Source: an uncultured Clostridiaceae bacterium
Lineage (GTDB): Bacteria; Bacillota; Clostridia; Clostridiales; Clostridiaceae
Assembly (NCBI GenBank): GCA_946405135.1
Contig: CAMJGD010000016.1
Span: 16,524-80,523, forward strand
Length of the DNA stretch: 64,000 nt
Reading direction: 5' to 3'
Part shown: positions 8,131 through 17,682 of the stretch, piece after piece
Layout: each line of letters opens with the position of its first letter
Numbering within the stretch: the first letter of the stretch is position 1
Made by a program: the position numbers and the translations under genes
The notes under the pieces: model-generated
What the model was told of the DNA's origin: nothing
Database searches by the model: none
Seen by the model: the letters and a program-made list of their open reading frames with translations, nothing else

Positions 8131-8895
8131 TTAACTTTTAGTCACTTTTTCTCTAGCTATAATCCCAGCTCCAATGGCTCCTGCAAATCTTGCTAAAGGA
8201 CTGCTTTCCACAGTCATTCCAAGCTTTTTAGAAAGGCTATCTATAAGGTATCTATTTTCACAAAGCCCTCCACTTAAAAAATAGCTTTGTGCTCTTCCAT
8301 GTTTCTGACATAATGAGTTTACCCTCCCAGTTATGGACTCTATAATAGCATAGGCTATATTTTTTCTATCTTCACCGCTGCCTATAAGGCTTATAACTTC
8401 AGATTCAGCAAAAACCGTACACATAGAACTTATAGATACACCTCTGCCGTCTTTAGATAATCTGCTCATTTCCATAAGATCTAGTCCTAAAGTGTTTGCC
8501 ATCATCTCTAGGAATCTGCCTGTCCCTGCTGCACATTTATCATTCATGGTAAATGAAACCACCTTACCATCCTCTATGGTTATAACTTTAGTGTCTTGTC
8601 CACCTATATCTATCACGGTACAGTCCTTATGTGTAAGATAATAGGCTCCTCTGCCATGACAAGTTATTTCTGTAATAGTTTTGTCTGCATAGGGTACAGA
8701 TACTCTTCCATAGCCTGTAGCTACCTTAAAGCTGCTTGAAAAAAATCCTCTCTCATCCAATTTAGTTTTGATATCTTCCGCAGTTTTTACACTGCTCCAT
8801 CCCGTAGGCAGCATAAAGGTTTCCAAAAGTTCATTTTCGTCAAAAACTGCCACTTTTGATGCTGTAGAGCCTATGTCTATACCTATGTAATGCAT
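8131..8895 (-). CDS. Acyl-CoA dehydratase activase-type ATPase (activator of the reductase)
   Basis: 254 residues of the ASKHA fold. Phosphate motif 'IGIDIGSTASKVAVF', 'VIDIGGQDTKVI' and the cluster-binding 'NDKCAAGTGRFLEMM' and 'SISSMCTVFAESEVI' are present; the two Cys would bind one [4Fe-4S] at the homodimer interface, as in HgdC. ATP hydrolysis drives electron transfer to the partner reductase encoded 78 nt downstream. It is the first gene of the three-gene operon, and the ATG at 8895 follows AAAGGAAGG. Confidence 0.93.
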   Translation of the reverse strand: MHYIGIDIGSTASKVAVFDENELLETFMLPTGWSSVKTAEDIKTKLDERGFFSSSFKVATGYGRVSVPYADKTITEITCHGRGAYYLTHKDCTVIDIGGQDTKVITIEDGKVVSFTMNDKCAAGTGRFLEMMANTLGLDLMEMSRLSKDGRGVSISSMCTVFAESEVISLIGSGEDRKNIAYAIIESITGRVNSLCQKHGRAQSYFLSGGLCENRYLIDSLSKKLGMTVESSPLARFAGAIGAGIIAREKVTKS

Positions 8896-9297
8896 TAATA
8901 CCCTTCCTTTACTAAATGTTTTGAAATCGTTTATATTACCACCTATAATTATACTTTAACCCTGCTGTAGCTTCTAATTCTTATTTTAAATAGATAGTTC
9001 CATATCTATAGATATCAGTTATATATATTATCTTTCAAATATCCCATTTACTGTTATAATTTATGCTGTTATTTTATTTACAAAAATGAATTTTCAGGCA
9101 TTTTGTAGGAAAAATAAATACTTTCGAGCATTATTTGTGATATACTACAAAACTTTACAAATGTATGTAATATTAGCAATCTGTCTGATATAATTTTAAT
9201 TGTTATTATACTTATACTATTTGTAATTTATAATCAATTTTTGGTATTCTTTTACGACATTAAAATATATAAATTTTAACTAAAGGAAGGATATAAA
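8896..9297. other. Divergent intergenic region before the chemoreceptor gene
   Basis: About 400 nt between the activase gene (leftward) and the chemoreceptor gene (rightward). It is AT-rich, with no convincing sigma-A pair, sigma-D site, c-di-GMP riboswitch or terminator recognised. The only clear signal is the AAAGGAAGG ribosome site near 9283. Confidence 0.6.
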
Positions 9298-11535
9298 ATG
9301 AAAAAGGCTTTTACTGCATTAAAAAATATGACTAATAAAAAGGCTAACTCTACAAATAAAAAAGATGATGTAAATAAAGAAAATATTAAAGATTTAGTCT
9401 CTACAAAAAAGAATAAAAAACAACACAAAATAAAAAATAAGTCAAACAAGCTTAAAAATGAAAAATTTTCTACATCAGATTTAAAATTTTGGAAAAGCAT
9501 GAGAAATAGTAAGAAAAATTCTTTAATGAGGAATCTAGTAAAATCTACTTCTTTTATAATAATACTATCCCTTTTAATATCTAATTTGACTGTATTTTTC
9601 ATAACAAAAAATACGGTAAAAGATGATTTTATAGCTTCTTCTAAAGAGATATTAGGTCAAACAAAAAAGTATGTAGAACTTATAGAAACCAATATTGAAA
9701 GTAGTTCTATGCAAATCCTTTCAGATAAAAAGGTTACTTCAAGCTTAACAAAAAAATATGACAATGAATTTGATAAATATATGGGAAAAAAAGATGTGGA
9801 AGAAATTCTTAAAAATATATCACTAAATGGTATGCTCAGCAATATAAAAAGTATATATATAATAGGTGAATCAGATTATTCTCCGAATACTGATGGTATT
9901 GGCGTTTCTCAAGAAAAAATTGATAAACTTAAAGAAGAAGCTTGGTATAAAAAAGTTATAAAAGATGATGGAAAATCTTCTTGGACTGTACCTCAAAAAA
10001 ATTTAGCTGCTAATGATGATAACTTGTATATAAGCCATGTAAGATCCTTAAAAGACTCTTCAAGTTTTAAATCTTGTGGAATCCTTCAAATAAACTTAGC
10101 TCCAGAAGTCTTTTCTAACTATTTGAAAGATGTAAATATTGGTAAAAACGGCTATATATATATAGTAGATAAAGATGGTAATGTGGTTTCCCATAAAGAC
10201 GTTGCACTTTTAGGTAAAAAATTAGATCTTAGCTACTTAAGTGAAATAAATGCTGCTGAAGAAGGAACATTTAAGTTTAAAGAAAATGGAGTAAATATGT
10301 TCGGAGTTTACACTAGTTTAAATGATGGTAACTGGAAACTTATAGCTGCGGTACCTAATTCAGAACTTGCATCTTCTTCTAAAGTCATAGGTATTGCTAC
10401 TGTCATAATAATTCTTATATGCATCATTATTTCTATAATAGTTGCTGGATTTAAAAGTTTCCAAATCAGTAAACCTATAAATGATATAATTGGCTTAACT
10501 AATGAACTTTCAAACGGTAATTTTACTATAGAATCAACTAGCAGTAACATATATGAACTAAATGAATTAAATAATAATTTTAATAATATGATTAAGAACT
10601 TACGAAGCATGTTTGCAACTACTGCAGAGCTTGCCCTTGCTACAGATGAATCCGCTAATAATCTTCTTAATATTTCTCAAGAAATGAAAATGAGTGCAGA
10701 AGATATAAATGCTGCTTCAACTCAAATTGCTACAGGTTCTTCAGAGCAGACTGAAACAGCTATGACCTGCGTAGAAGTTTCAAACAGCTTTAACTATGAA
10801 ATAAGTAATTCAGTAAATATACTCAATGAAGCTAATAAAGCTTCTAATGACTCTAAAACGGCTATAAATGAAAGTCAAGCTATAGTGTCCAATTTAAATA
10901 ATACTTCATATAATAATTCTCAGTCTATGGCCAACGTTAGTAACACCATAGCAGATTTAGGCAATAATACTAAAGACATTTTAACCATATTAAGTAAAAT
11001 TCAAGATATAACAGAACAAACAAATCTTCTAGCTTTAAATGCTTCTATAGAGGCTGCAAGAGCTGGTGAAGCGGGAAGAGGTTTTGCTGTAGTAGCGGAA
11101 GAGATAAGAAAACTAGCTGAACAATCTCAAAAAGCTTCCATGGATATAAAGAAAATAATAGATAATGTAAATACTTCTATTAAATCTTCTATAAGTATAT
11201 CTAACGAGGCTCAAGTAGCCTTTAAAGAAGAGTTGGTTCAAGTTAATAAGACTATAGAAGCCTTTGAAACTCTTAAAGTTTCTATAGATAATATAACAGA
11301 CTCCATGGGGAATGCTACAAATTCAATAAAACTTATAGATACAGGAAAAGACATATTAAATAAATACATTAATGAGATAGCTGAAATATCACAAAGAAAT
11401 ACTGCTGCTACTGAAGAAGTTACAGCCTCTATCGAAACACAGAGTACTTCCAATGCAGAAATGTATACTCTAGCTAAGAAGCTAAATGAAAATGCTCATA
11501 AATTGAAAGAAGTAGTAGAAAGTTTTAAATATTAA
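9298..11535 (+). CDS. Methyl-accepting chemotaxis protein with Cache sensor and long basic N-terminal tail
   Basis: 745 residues. Residues 1-80 are a Lys/Asn-rich cytoplasmic tail. TM1 is about 84-103, then an extracellular dCache-type sensor (about 108-355, with '[18 protein letters not shown]' and '[10 protein letters not shown]'). TM2 is about 362-383, followed by HAMP and a signalling domain whose hairpin tip includes '[20 protein letters not shown]' and '[12 protein letters not shown]'. It would sense an extracellular small molecule and signal to CheA/CheW. The 80-residue basic tail before TM1 is unusual, since most receptors have fewer than 20 residues there. It is monocistronic, with a terminator at 11541. 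Confidence 0.95.
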   Translation: MKKAFTALKNMTNKKANSTNKKDDVNKENIKDLVSTKKNKKQHKIKNKSNKLKNEKFSTSDLKFWKSMRNSKKNSLMRNLVKSTSFIIILSLLISNLTVFFITKNTVKDDFIASSKEILGQTKKYVELIETNIESSSMQILSDKKVTSSLTKKYDNEFDKYMGKKDVEEILKNISLNGMLSNIKSIYIIGESDYSPNTDGIGVSQEKIDKLKEEAWYKKVIKDDGKSSWTVPQKNLAANDDNLYISHVRSLKDSSSFKSCGILQINLAPEVFSNYLKDVNIGKNGYIYIVDKDGNVVSHKDVALLGKKLDLSYLSEINAAEEGTFKFKENGVNMFGVYTSLNDGNWKLIAAVPNSELASSSKVIGIATVIIILICIIISIIVAGFKSFQISKPINDIIGLTNELSNGNFTIESTSSNIYELNELNNNFNNMIKNLRSMFATTAELALATDESANNLLNISQEMKMSAEDINAASTQIATGSSEQTETAMTCVEVSNSFNYEISNSVNILNEANKASNDSKTAINESQAIVSNLNNTSYNNSQSMANVSNTIADLGNNTKDILTILSKIQDITEQTNLLALNASIEAARAGEAGRGFAVVAEEIRKLAEQSQKASMDIKKIIDNVNTSIKSSISISNEAQVAFKEELVQVNKTIEAFETLKVSIDNITDSMGNATNSIKLIDTGKDILNKYINEIAEISQRNTAATEEVTASIETQSTSNAEMYTLAKKLNENAHKLKEVVESFKY

Positions 11536-11540
11536 AAATA

Positions 11541-11583
11541 AAAGCTATACTGAAAGTTAATAAAAACCTTCAGTATAGCTTTT
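11541..11583. terminator. Bidirectional terminator between the chemoreceptor and DUF2922 genes
   Basis: A perfect 14-bp stem (AAAGCTATACTGAA / TTCAGTATAGCTTT) is followed by TTTAATTT on the plus strand and by TTTTATTTTT on the minus strand. It sits between convergent genes. Confidence 0.9.
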
Positions 11584-11591
11584 AATTTAAA

Positions 11592-11813
11592 CTACTTTAC
11601 ATCATATTTAGCTATATTCTTTTCTACAATTTGAGCTGAATCTTTAGCCTTTAACTCTCCCCCTGAGGAAAGGAATAGATTGTTTGTCACTATAATATCC
11701 ATAGCACTTGAAATCTGTTCTTCTGTTAAATCCTCTTTTACTCCATTGAGTCTAAGACTCGCTTTCTTACCTTCCTGATTTATGAAAGTCATGATCAAAG
11801 TCTTATCTGCCAT
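11592..11813 (-). CDS. DUF2922 domain-containing protein
   Basis: 73 residues: 'TLIMTFINQEGKKASLRLNGVKEDLTEEQISSAMDIIV' matches DUF2922, a small cytosolic family of Firmicutes, usually encoded next to a DUF1659 gene as here (38 nt upstream). Function is unknown. The ATG at 11813 follows AGGGGGTA. Confidence 0.85.
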   Translation of the reverse strand: MADKTLIMTFINQEGKKASLRLNGVKEDLTEEQISSAMDIIVTNNLFLSSGGELKAKDSAQIVEKNIAKYDVK

Positions 11814-11851
11814 AAAAAATACCCCCTAAAATTTATTTTGCCTTTTCAGCT

Positions 11852-12076
11852 TTATTCATTTATTATTCTTTGTTCATCTTCTCTTATGGTTTGAACTACA
11901 GGATACTTCATTAAGCTCTTTAGTGCTTCAGCTACCGCTAAAATCTCTTCATTTTTAGAAGTTAATTTGATCTTTGAGAACCTTTCAGACTTAACTATGT
12001 CCTTGCCTTTTCCGTCTACCCCTACTTTATACTTCATTACCATGGCACTTTGAACTAATATTGATTTAGCTGCCAT
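11852..12076 (-). CDS. DUF1659 domain-containing protein
   Basis: 74 residues with the start set at the ATG at 12076, 9 nt after AAAGGAG; an in-frame ATG at 12082 is too close to that site. 'MKYKVGVDGKGKDIVKSERFSKIKL' and 'LKSLMKYPVVQTIREDEQ' are DUF1659-like. Small proteins of this family occur beside DUF2922 in Bacillus and Clostridium. No function is known. Confidence 0.85.
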   Translation of the reverse strand: MAAKSILVQSAMVMKYKVGVDGKGKDIVKSERFSKIKLTSKNEEILAVAEALKSLMKYPVVQTIREDEQRIINE

Positions 12077-12157
12077 ATTCATCAACTCCTTTCATTAATT
12101 AAATATGCAATAGAAAGGAAGTTTTTATAATAAAATAAAAAAAGACCTCATATAATG

Positions 12158-12211
12158 TGATATGCGTCCATACATCAGACAGTTAAAATATATCTTAGTA
12201 GATGCATATCA
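12158..12211 (-). terminator. Possible terminator of the CPBP protease gene
   Basis: An 11-bp stem (TGATATGCGTC / GATGCATATCA, one G-T pair) closes a 32-nt loop downstream of the CPBP gene. On the minus strand TTTTTTT follows only after 13 further bases, so this is a weak or non-classical terminator. Confidence 0.4.
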
Positions 12212-12271
12212 ATTAGTAAGCCTTTAGTTCTGTTTACTTATTTAATTAATAATTATATTTAAGTTTCCATT

Positions 12272-13171
12272 TTATTTAACTATATAGGTAGCCACAGTTA
12301 TAGCTATAGAAATAATTGAAGTTATAACTACATTGACTATAAAAGGCCAGTTTACTGGGCTTTCTTCATAAAAAATATAATCTCTATTAATATCCTTGTC
12401 CCTATTTTCCTTATATAAAAGTTTAAAAAGCCATAAAGTAACTAATATAGAAACTATTATAATCGCTGCAATAATTAAGATGTTCCCTATGGAATAACCA
12501 GCAGCTTCCATGCTAGCGGTAGGATCTACATCCTTACCCATATACATTAAAATTACCGACAAAAGGTTATTAGTAAAATGTATAATCATCGAAGCAAATA
12601 TGGAGTCAGTAATATATACTACCCCAGCAAGTACTATGCCCATGATAAATGTATAGGCAAACTGATGAAGATTCAAATGGAAAAGTCCGAAAAGAAGTCC
12701 ATTTAACAATATCATCTTTTTAACATTAACATTTCTATAGCCATCCATTATAACCCCTCTTAATAAAGCCTCTTCACATATAGCAGGAGTAACAGCTATA
12801 GATAAAACTGATATCCAAAATGGCGCATTTACAGCGCTCTCTACCAAACTTTCTGCTATGCTAGAGCCAAAGAGCTTAGCTGCTATAGCAGATATAAACA
12901 TCAAAAAAGGATTCATAGCAAAGGTTATACCTAAAACTATGAGTAAGCTTTTGAAACTTAATTTATTTAGTCTAAAGCTATATTTAAAGTCTTTTTTGCT
13001 TATAATAATATAGAGTATGGAAGGAAGCAAAATAAAAAGGTACTGAGAACCCATTATCTTTAAATTTTCCGGGAAAAATTCTATTATAAATCCTAAAAAA
13101 AGTGAAAGTACTATGCTTATAAGCATGGTTAAGTTTGCCTTATATGTATTTTTCATATGCTTTGATTCCAT
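12272..13171 (-). CDS. CPBP family intramembrane metalloprotease
   Basis: 299 residues with about eight membrane segments. Family motifs are present: 'CEEALLRG' (EExxxR, motif 1), 'LFGLFHLN' (motif 2 His) and 'IIHFTNN' (motif 3). Related to Rce1 and bacterial Abi proteins, some of which process peptides or give bacteriocin self-immunity; the target here is unknown. The ATG at 13171 has no ribosome site within 20 nt. A GGAGAGGGGG site lies 32 nt upstream, beyond a perfect 22-nt palindrome that would loop out (see 13172-13213). It is monocistronic. Confidence 0.88.
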   Translation of the reverse strand: MESKHMKNTYKANLTMLISIVLSLFLGFIIEFFPENLKIMGSQYLFILLPSILYIIISKKDFKYSFRLNKLSFKSLLIVLGITFAMNPFLMFISAIAAKLFGSSIAESLVESAVNAPFWISVLSIAVTPAICEEALLRGVIMDGYRNVNVKKMILLNGLLFGLFHLNLHQFAYTFIMGIVLAGVVYITDSIFASMIIHFTNNLLSVILMYMGKDVDPTASMEAAGYSIGNILIIAAIIIVSILVTLWLFKLLYKENRDKDINRDYIFYEESPVNWPFIVNVVITSIISIAITVATYIVK

Positions 13172-13213
13172 TTATATATAAAATATTTTATATATGAAAT
13201 CTGCCCCCTCTCC
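13172..13213 (-). promoter_or_regulatory. Ribosome site separated from the start codon by a palindromic hairpin
   Basis: On the minus strand GGAGAGGGGG (13213-13204) is followed by eight bases, a perfect 22-nt AT palindrome (13195-13174), two bases, then the ATG. Linear spacing is 32 nt; folding out the palindrome leaves 10 nt, a normal distance. All pairs are A-T, so the fold would be weak and temperature-sensitive. Confidence 0.55.
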
Positions 13214-13392
13214 ATAAAGTTTTAAAAAAACACGACAAGTTAAGTATAATTGTTATAAGGCTTTATTTCAACATATATATTCATAAAAACTACCATATTG
13301 TACAACTGAATTATACAAAAATAAAATATACAGAATTTATTGAATATTAGTTAAAATCAAATAACTTTTAATTAATATTATAAAATAATACT

Positions 13393-13425
13393 ACTCTATA
13401 GGTGAACTTTAGTATATTATAGAGT
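13393..13425. promoter_or_regulatory. Inverted repeat upstream of dhaK, possible operator
   Basis: ACTCTATA (13393-13400) and TATAGAGT (13418-13425) form 8-bp arms with a 17-nt spacer, 60 nt before dhaK. No DhaS/DhaR-type regulator gene is nearby. The remaining sequence between 13214 and 13485 is AT-rich and I see nothing else in it. Confidence 0.4.
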
Positions 13426-13485
13426 TAAACATATTAGTATTACAGTTTAATAATAAAATATTTTAAATTTAGGGAGGTAATTTAT

Positions 13486-14484
13486 ATGAAAAAATTAATC
13501 AATGACCCTAATATGGTAGTAAAGGATATGCTTGAAGGCATAACTTTTGCACACCCAGAATATTTAAGAAAACTGGATAATGCAGATGTACTAGTAAGGA
13601 AGAATGCTCCTGTGAAAAATAAGGTTGCCTTGGTAAGCGGTGGAGGAAGCGGTCATGAGCCTGCTCATGGAGGATATGTAGGAAAAGGTATGTTAGATGC
13701 TGCTATAGCCGGTGCTGTATTTACATCTCCAACTCCTGATCAAATATATGAAGCTATTAAGTCCGTTGATGGAGGAGCAGGTGTTCTTCTAGTAATAAAA
13801 AACTACACCGGTGACGTAATGAACTTTGAAATGGCAAAAGATATGGCAGACATGGATGGAATTAAGGTTGAAAGCGTAATAGTAAATGATGACGTAGCTG
13901 TAGAAAATAGTACTTATACTGCAGGAAGACGAGGCATCGCTGGGACCATATTCATTCACAAAATTGCAGGAGCTAAAGCAGAACAAGGAGCAACTCTTAA
14001 AGAAGTAAAAGCTACTGCTGAAAAGGTAATAGCAAACGTAAGAAGCATGGGAATGGCATTAACCCCATGTACTGTACCAGCTGCGGGTAAACCAAATTTT
14101 ACTCTAGCAGAAGATGAAGTTGAAATAGGTATGGGAATTCACGGTGAACCTGGTACTCACAGAGAAAAGATAAGCACTGCAGACGAAATAGCAACTCATC
14201 TAGTTAATAAGATTTTAGAAGATATGCCTATTGACCCAGGCGAAGAAGTAGCCGTTATGATAAATGGCCTTGCTGCTACACCTTATATGGAACTTTATAT
14301 TATTAATAAAAAGGTTAATGAAATACTTACAGAAAAGGGTATAAAAATTCATAGAACTTTTGTAGGAGAATTTATGACATCTCTTGAAATGGCTGGATGC
14401 TCTGTAACCATACTAAAGCTTGATGAGGAATTAAAAGATCTTTTAGATGCACCTGCAGATACACCAGCATTAAAAGTTCTTTAA
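13486..14484 (+). CDS. dhaK: Dihydroxyacetone kinase subunit DhaK
   Basis: 332 residues. It binds dihydroxyacetone covalently as a hemiaminal through a His in 'MGIHGEPGTH' (His219), with 'SGGGSGHEPAHGGYVGKGML' forming the substrate loop near the N-terminus. With DhaL and DhaM it converts dihydroxyacetone to dihydroxyacetone phosphate in the cytosol, using PEP through the PTS rather than free ATP. It is first in a dhaK-dhaL-dhaM operon (26 nt to dhaL). The ATG follows GGGAGGTAATTTAT. Confidence 0.97.
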   Translation: MKKLINDPNMVVKDMLEGITFAHPEYLRKLDNADVLVRKNAPVKNKVALVSGGGSGHEPAHGGYVGKGMLDAAIAGAVFTSPTPDQIYEAIKSVDGGAGVLLVIKNYTGDVMNFEMAKDMADMDGIKVESVIVNDDVAVENSTYTAGRRGIAGTIFIHKIAGAKAEQGATLKEVKATAEKVIANVRSMGMALTPCTVPAAGKPNFTLAEDEVEIGMGIHGEPGTHREKISTADEIATHLVNKILEDMPIDPGEEVAVMINGLAATPYMELYIINKKVNEILTEKGIKIHRTFVGEFMTSLEMAGCSVTILKLDEELKDLLDAPADTPALKVL

Positions 14485-14510
14485 TCTTTAACATCATAGG
14501 AGGTTTAACA

Positions 14511-15149
14511 ATGAGCATTAATGGATTGCAAGTTATAGAATTAATAAAAGAAATTAACAAAGTTATAGATGAAAATAAATCCTTTTTAACAGAACTTGAT
14601 GCAGCTATAGGTGATGGAGATCACGGTTTAAATATGAGCAAAGGCTTCAGTGCAGTAATAGAAAAATTGAAGGATGATCCCGGACATAATATAGGTGATA
14701 CCTTAAAAAAGGTTGGTATGGCTCTAGTATCTAATGTGGGGGGAGCTTCAGGTCCCCTTTATGGTACTGCTTTTATGAAAGCTGCTGGAGAAGTTAATGG
14801 AAAATCTGAAATAGACATAAATGATTATGTTAAAATGCTAAACGCTGCCCTTGCAGGTATAAAAATGAGAGGTAAAGCGGAATTAGAAGATAAAACCATG
14901 ATAGATGCCATAGAACCGGCTCTATCAGAACTAAAAAAGGCTTTAGGAGAGGGCCTAAACCCTGTATCTGCTTTAGAAGAATCTAGGAATAAAGCTTATA
15001 AAGGCGTAGAGCATACGAAAGATATAATAGCTAGAAAAGGGAGAGCTAGTTATTTAGGTGAAAGAAGTATAGGTCATCAAGATGCTGGTGCTACCTCTAG
15101 TGCATTAATACTTGAAACAATATATGAATATGTAAAAACTTTAAAATAA
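14511..15149 (+). CDS. dhaL: Dihydroxyacetone kinase subunit DhaL
   Basis: 212 residues, all-alpha DhaL fold. The metal-ADP site 'LDAAIGDGDHGLNM' and the glycine-rich 'NVGGASGPLYGTAF' hold a bound ADP that is rephosphorylated by DhaM. 'RGRASYLGERSIGHQDAGATS' is the C-terminal signature. It transfers phosphate to the DhaK-bound dihydroxyacetone. GGAGG lies 7 nt before the ATG. Confidence 0.97.
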   Translation: MSINGLQVIELIKEINKVIDENKSFLTELDAAIGDGDHGLNMSKGFSAVIEKLKDDPGHNIGDTLKKVGMALVSNVGGASGPLYGTAFMKAAGEVNGKSEIDINDYVKMLNAALAGIKMRGKAELEDKTMIDAIEPALSELKKALGEGLNPVSALEESRNKAYKGVEHTKDIIARKGRASYLGERSIGHQDAGATSSALILETIYEYVKTLK

Positions 15150-15187
15150 AAATTTATACAAATAGGGTTAAAAAGGAGATGATACTA

Positions 15188-15577
15188 ATGGTAGGATTAG
15201 TCATAGTATCTCATAGCAGTCAAGTGGCAGAAGGCGTTAAAGAATTAGCATCTCAAATGGCCTCAGATGTTCCTATAGTCGCTGCTGGCGGTACCTCTGA
15301 TGGAAGGCTTGGTACAGATGTAGAAAAGATATCTAATGCCATTAAAGATGTATATTCTGAAGATGGTGTGCTTATTTTATTTGACTTAGGCAGTGCTTAT
15401 ATGAATGCAGAAATGGCTATAGAATGTTTAGATGAAGACATTAGTAAAAACATTTCCATAGTAGACACTGCTCTAGTAGAAGGTGCAATAACTGCAGCAG
15501 TAGAAAGCAGTATAAATAAAAACAAAGAAGAAATACTAGAAGCTCTACATCCAATGGCTCTAGGAAAAATGCCCTAA
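15188..15577 (+). CDS. dhaM: PTS-dependent dihydroxyacetone kinase phosphotransferase subunit DhaM (single-domain)
   Basis: 129 residues from the ATG at 15188. The ATG at 15179 overlaps the GGAG ribosome site and is rejected. An EIIA-mannose-like fold with the phosphorylated His in 'LVIVSHSSQVAEG' (His9) and the 'AAGGT' loop. It takes phosphate from HPr and gives it to DhaL-ADP. It is a stand-alone EIIA-type domain, unlike the three-domain E. coli DhaM, and so depends on general EI and HPr encoded elsewhere. Confidence 0.95.
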   Translation: MVGLVIVSHSSQVAEGVKELASQMASDVPIVAAGGTSDGRLGTDVEKISNAIKDVYSEDGVLILFDLGSAYMNAEMAIECLDEDISKNISIVDTALVEGAITAAVESSINKNKEEILEALHPMALGKMP

Positions 15578-16050
15578 AATTAAGTTAAAGCCATTTAATC
15601 CACGTTGCAATATGGGCTTATCAACTAACCTTTAAAATTTATTTACAATTTTTTTGAGAAATTATGCTAAAACTATTGCAAATTATATTGCTATATAATA
15701 TAATAACAATATAGATAATAAATATTAATTAGTTATATTTATTATATGAGTTTATTTATTACTATGCCCCCATTTTAATAGATAAAAATAAACTTATAAT
15801 CCTAACCCCTTATATAATTTAATAAAACTATTGAGACAAAAGTTTATTGTTTGCTTACCCCTAGAAAATTCCTTTAGCAAAACGTAAACCTTAGTTTCCC
15901 GCATAAAAACCTTAAGACAAATGGAGAGACTTTAGATAAAGTCTCTCCATTTGCTATTTAAATATATATTTAAATATATTATACAAGAAATTTTGTGCTA
16001 TAATACCTTTTGTATAAATAAGTTAACTAAAGTAAATTGGAGGTATAAAA
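15578..16050. other. Intergenic region after dhaM
   Basis: 473 nt, AT-rich. It holds one clear terminator hairpin at 15919-15952. A TATAAT at 15999-16004 with no good -35 may drive the next gene, whose GGAGG site is at 16039-16043. I see no open frame with a ribosome site and no riboswitch. Confidence 0.6.
15919..15952 (+). terminator. Strong hairpin, terminator-like
   Basis: A perfect 15-bp stem AAATGGAGAGACTTT / AAAGTCTCTCCATTT with a 4-nt loop, 340 nt downstream of dhaM and 100 nt before the MBL gene. The U-tract is short (TTTGCTATTT). It could end the dha transcript or a short independent RNA. Confidence 0.6.
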
Positions 16051-16890
16051 ATGAAAATTAAATTTTTAGGTACTGCTGCTGCCGAAGGGTGGCCTGGCAT
16101 ATTTTGTGACTGTGATATGTGCAGACGTGCAAGAACATTAAAAGGTAAAAACATTAGGACAAGATCCTCCTGTCTTATTGATGATGCATATCTAGTAGAT
16201 TATCCTCCAGATTCATATATGCATTCTATTGTACATGACTTAGATTTCTCAAAACTAAAGAGTATTTTTATCACACATTCTCATGGGGATCATTTTATCC
16301 CACAGGATTTTGAACTAAGAGCTGATACTTATGCTCATATTATTAATAAAAAGCCATTGATGCTTTATGGTAATACTACGGTTTACAAAATATTTAATGA
16401 TACATTAAAAAATTTTAATCTAGAAAACAGCGTTATATATAACAGCATAGAGCCCTTTAAACCTTATAAAATAGATCATATCACCTTACTGCCACTACCT
16501 GCAGATCATGCTAAAGGGGAAATGTGTTTTATATATGTAATTGAAAAAGACGGCAAAACCTTACTCTATGGACATGACTCTGGATATTACAGTGATGATA
16601 CATGGAATGAGCTCTTAAAACATAAATTTGACATAGTAATACTTGACTGCACCTTTGGACCCCTAGACAAATCTTTAGGACCTAATGAATATTCACAGGG
16701 TCATATGGGACTTTATACTGATATAAAAGTAAAAGAAAGACTTATAAAAAGCGGGGCTGCGGATGAAAACACTAGATTTGTAATTACTCATTTCTCCCAT
16801 AATTGCGGTCTTCTTCATGACGAACTTGAAAAATTAGCTGAACCTGAGGGTTTTATTACAGCTTATGATGGCATGGAAGTTGAAGTATAA
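16051..16890 (+). CDS. MBL-fold metallohydrolase, PhnP-like phosphodiesterase family
   Basis: 279 residues. The 'THSHGDHF' (HxHxDH) motif and 'YGHDSGYY' supply the active-site metal ligands. 'FCDCDMCRRA' near residues 19-24 matches the CxCxxC structural zinc site of PhnP, and 'VITHFSHNC' is the C-terminal His region. PhnP hydrolyses cyclic ribose phosphates in phosphonate breakdown, but no phn genes are near, so the true substrate is open. The next gene (SGNH hydrolase) starts 68 nt later with its own ribosome site. Confidence 0.85.
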   Translation: MKIKFLGTAAAEGWPGIFCDCDMCRRARTLKGKNIRTRSSCLIDDAYLVDYPPDSYMHSIVHDLDFSKLKSIFITHSHGDHFIPQDFELRADTYAHIINKKPLMLYGNTTVYKIFNDTLKNFNLENSVIYNSIEPFKPYKIDHITLLPLPADHAKGEMCFIYVIEKDGKTLLYGHDSGYYSDDTWNELLKHKFDIVILDCTFGPLDKSLGPNEYSQGHMGLYTDIKVKERLIKSGAADENTRFVITHFSHNCGLLHDELEKLAEPEGFITAYDGMEVEV

Positions 16891-16958
16891 TTAAAATTAA
16901 ATATAGATAAATGCTATAATTATAATAAAATAACGGTATTGAAGAGAGGTTATATAAA

Positions 16959-17612
16959 ATGATTATATCTGAAGGTACAAAAATTCTTTTTATTGGTGAT
17001 AGTTTAACTGATAAAGGAGCTTCAACTAATGATCCTGATACTCTTGGTATGGGATATCCAAGATATATGAGAGATTATCTATATTCGAAATATCCTGAAC
17101 TACAGCTAGAAGTCATAAACAAAGGTATAAGCGGTAATAGATCCATAGATCTGATAAATAGATGGCAAAGCGATGTATTAAATATAAAACCCGATATATT
17201 ATCAATTTTAATAGGCACTAATGACATCTGGAGACAATTTGACATGCCAGAAATGGATATTATAGATGCTGATATGTATGAAAACAACTTAAGAAAAATG
17301 GTGGAAGCTGCTATAGAAAATGGAATATCAAAAATAATATTATGTGAAATACCACCTATCGAAAAAGGCTTTGATGATTATAACTGTTCAAAAGCTTTAG
17401 AATCTAAAGGAAATGAAATGATAGCAGAATATAACAAAAAAGTACATAAAATAGCTTCTGAATTTGACTTATTTTTATGTCCACTAAATAAAATACTTAA
17501 AGACAATATTAGCAAAGGTTCTAATATAAAGTATACCTATGACGGGGTTCATCCTTCCACCACAGGAATCATGACTTATGCTATTTCATTGATAAATACA
17601 CTTTTGCTTTAA
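16959..17612 (+). CDS. SGNH/GDSL hydrolase family protein
   Basis: 217 residues with all four SGNH blocks: 'LFIGDSLTDKG' (nucleophile Ser), 'NKGISGNRSIDL' (Gly), 'LIGTNDIWR' (Asn) and 'YDGVHPSTTG' (Asp and His). It lacks a signal peptide, so it is a cytosolic esterase or acylhydrolase; acetyl-xylan or rhamnogalacturonan acetylesterase-like sequences are closest by motif. GAGAGG precedes the ATG by about 9 nt. The substrate is unknown. Confidence 0.9.
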   Translation: MIISEGTKILFIGDSLTDKGASTNDPDTLGMGYPRYMRDYLYSKYPELQLEVINKGISGNRSIDLINRWQSDVLNIKPDILSILIGTNDIWRQFDMPEMDIIDADMYENNLRKMVEAAIENGISKIILCEIPPIEKGFDDYNCSKALESKGNEMIAEYNKKVHKIASEFDLFLCPLNKILKDNISKGSNIKYTYDGVHPSTTGIMTYAISLINTLLL

Positions 17613-17682
17613 ACTTCTCATTTTTTTGTATTACACATTTAATAGTTGTACTATCCTCTTGTATCCTGTGATAAAATTATTT

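Noticed and set aside
8896..9297. c-di-GMP riboswitch or sigma-D promoter before the chemoreceptor
   Set aside because: Neither the GEMM core nor a convincing TAAA-N15-GCCGATAA element could be found.
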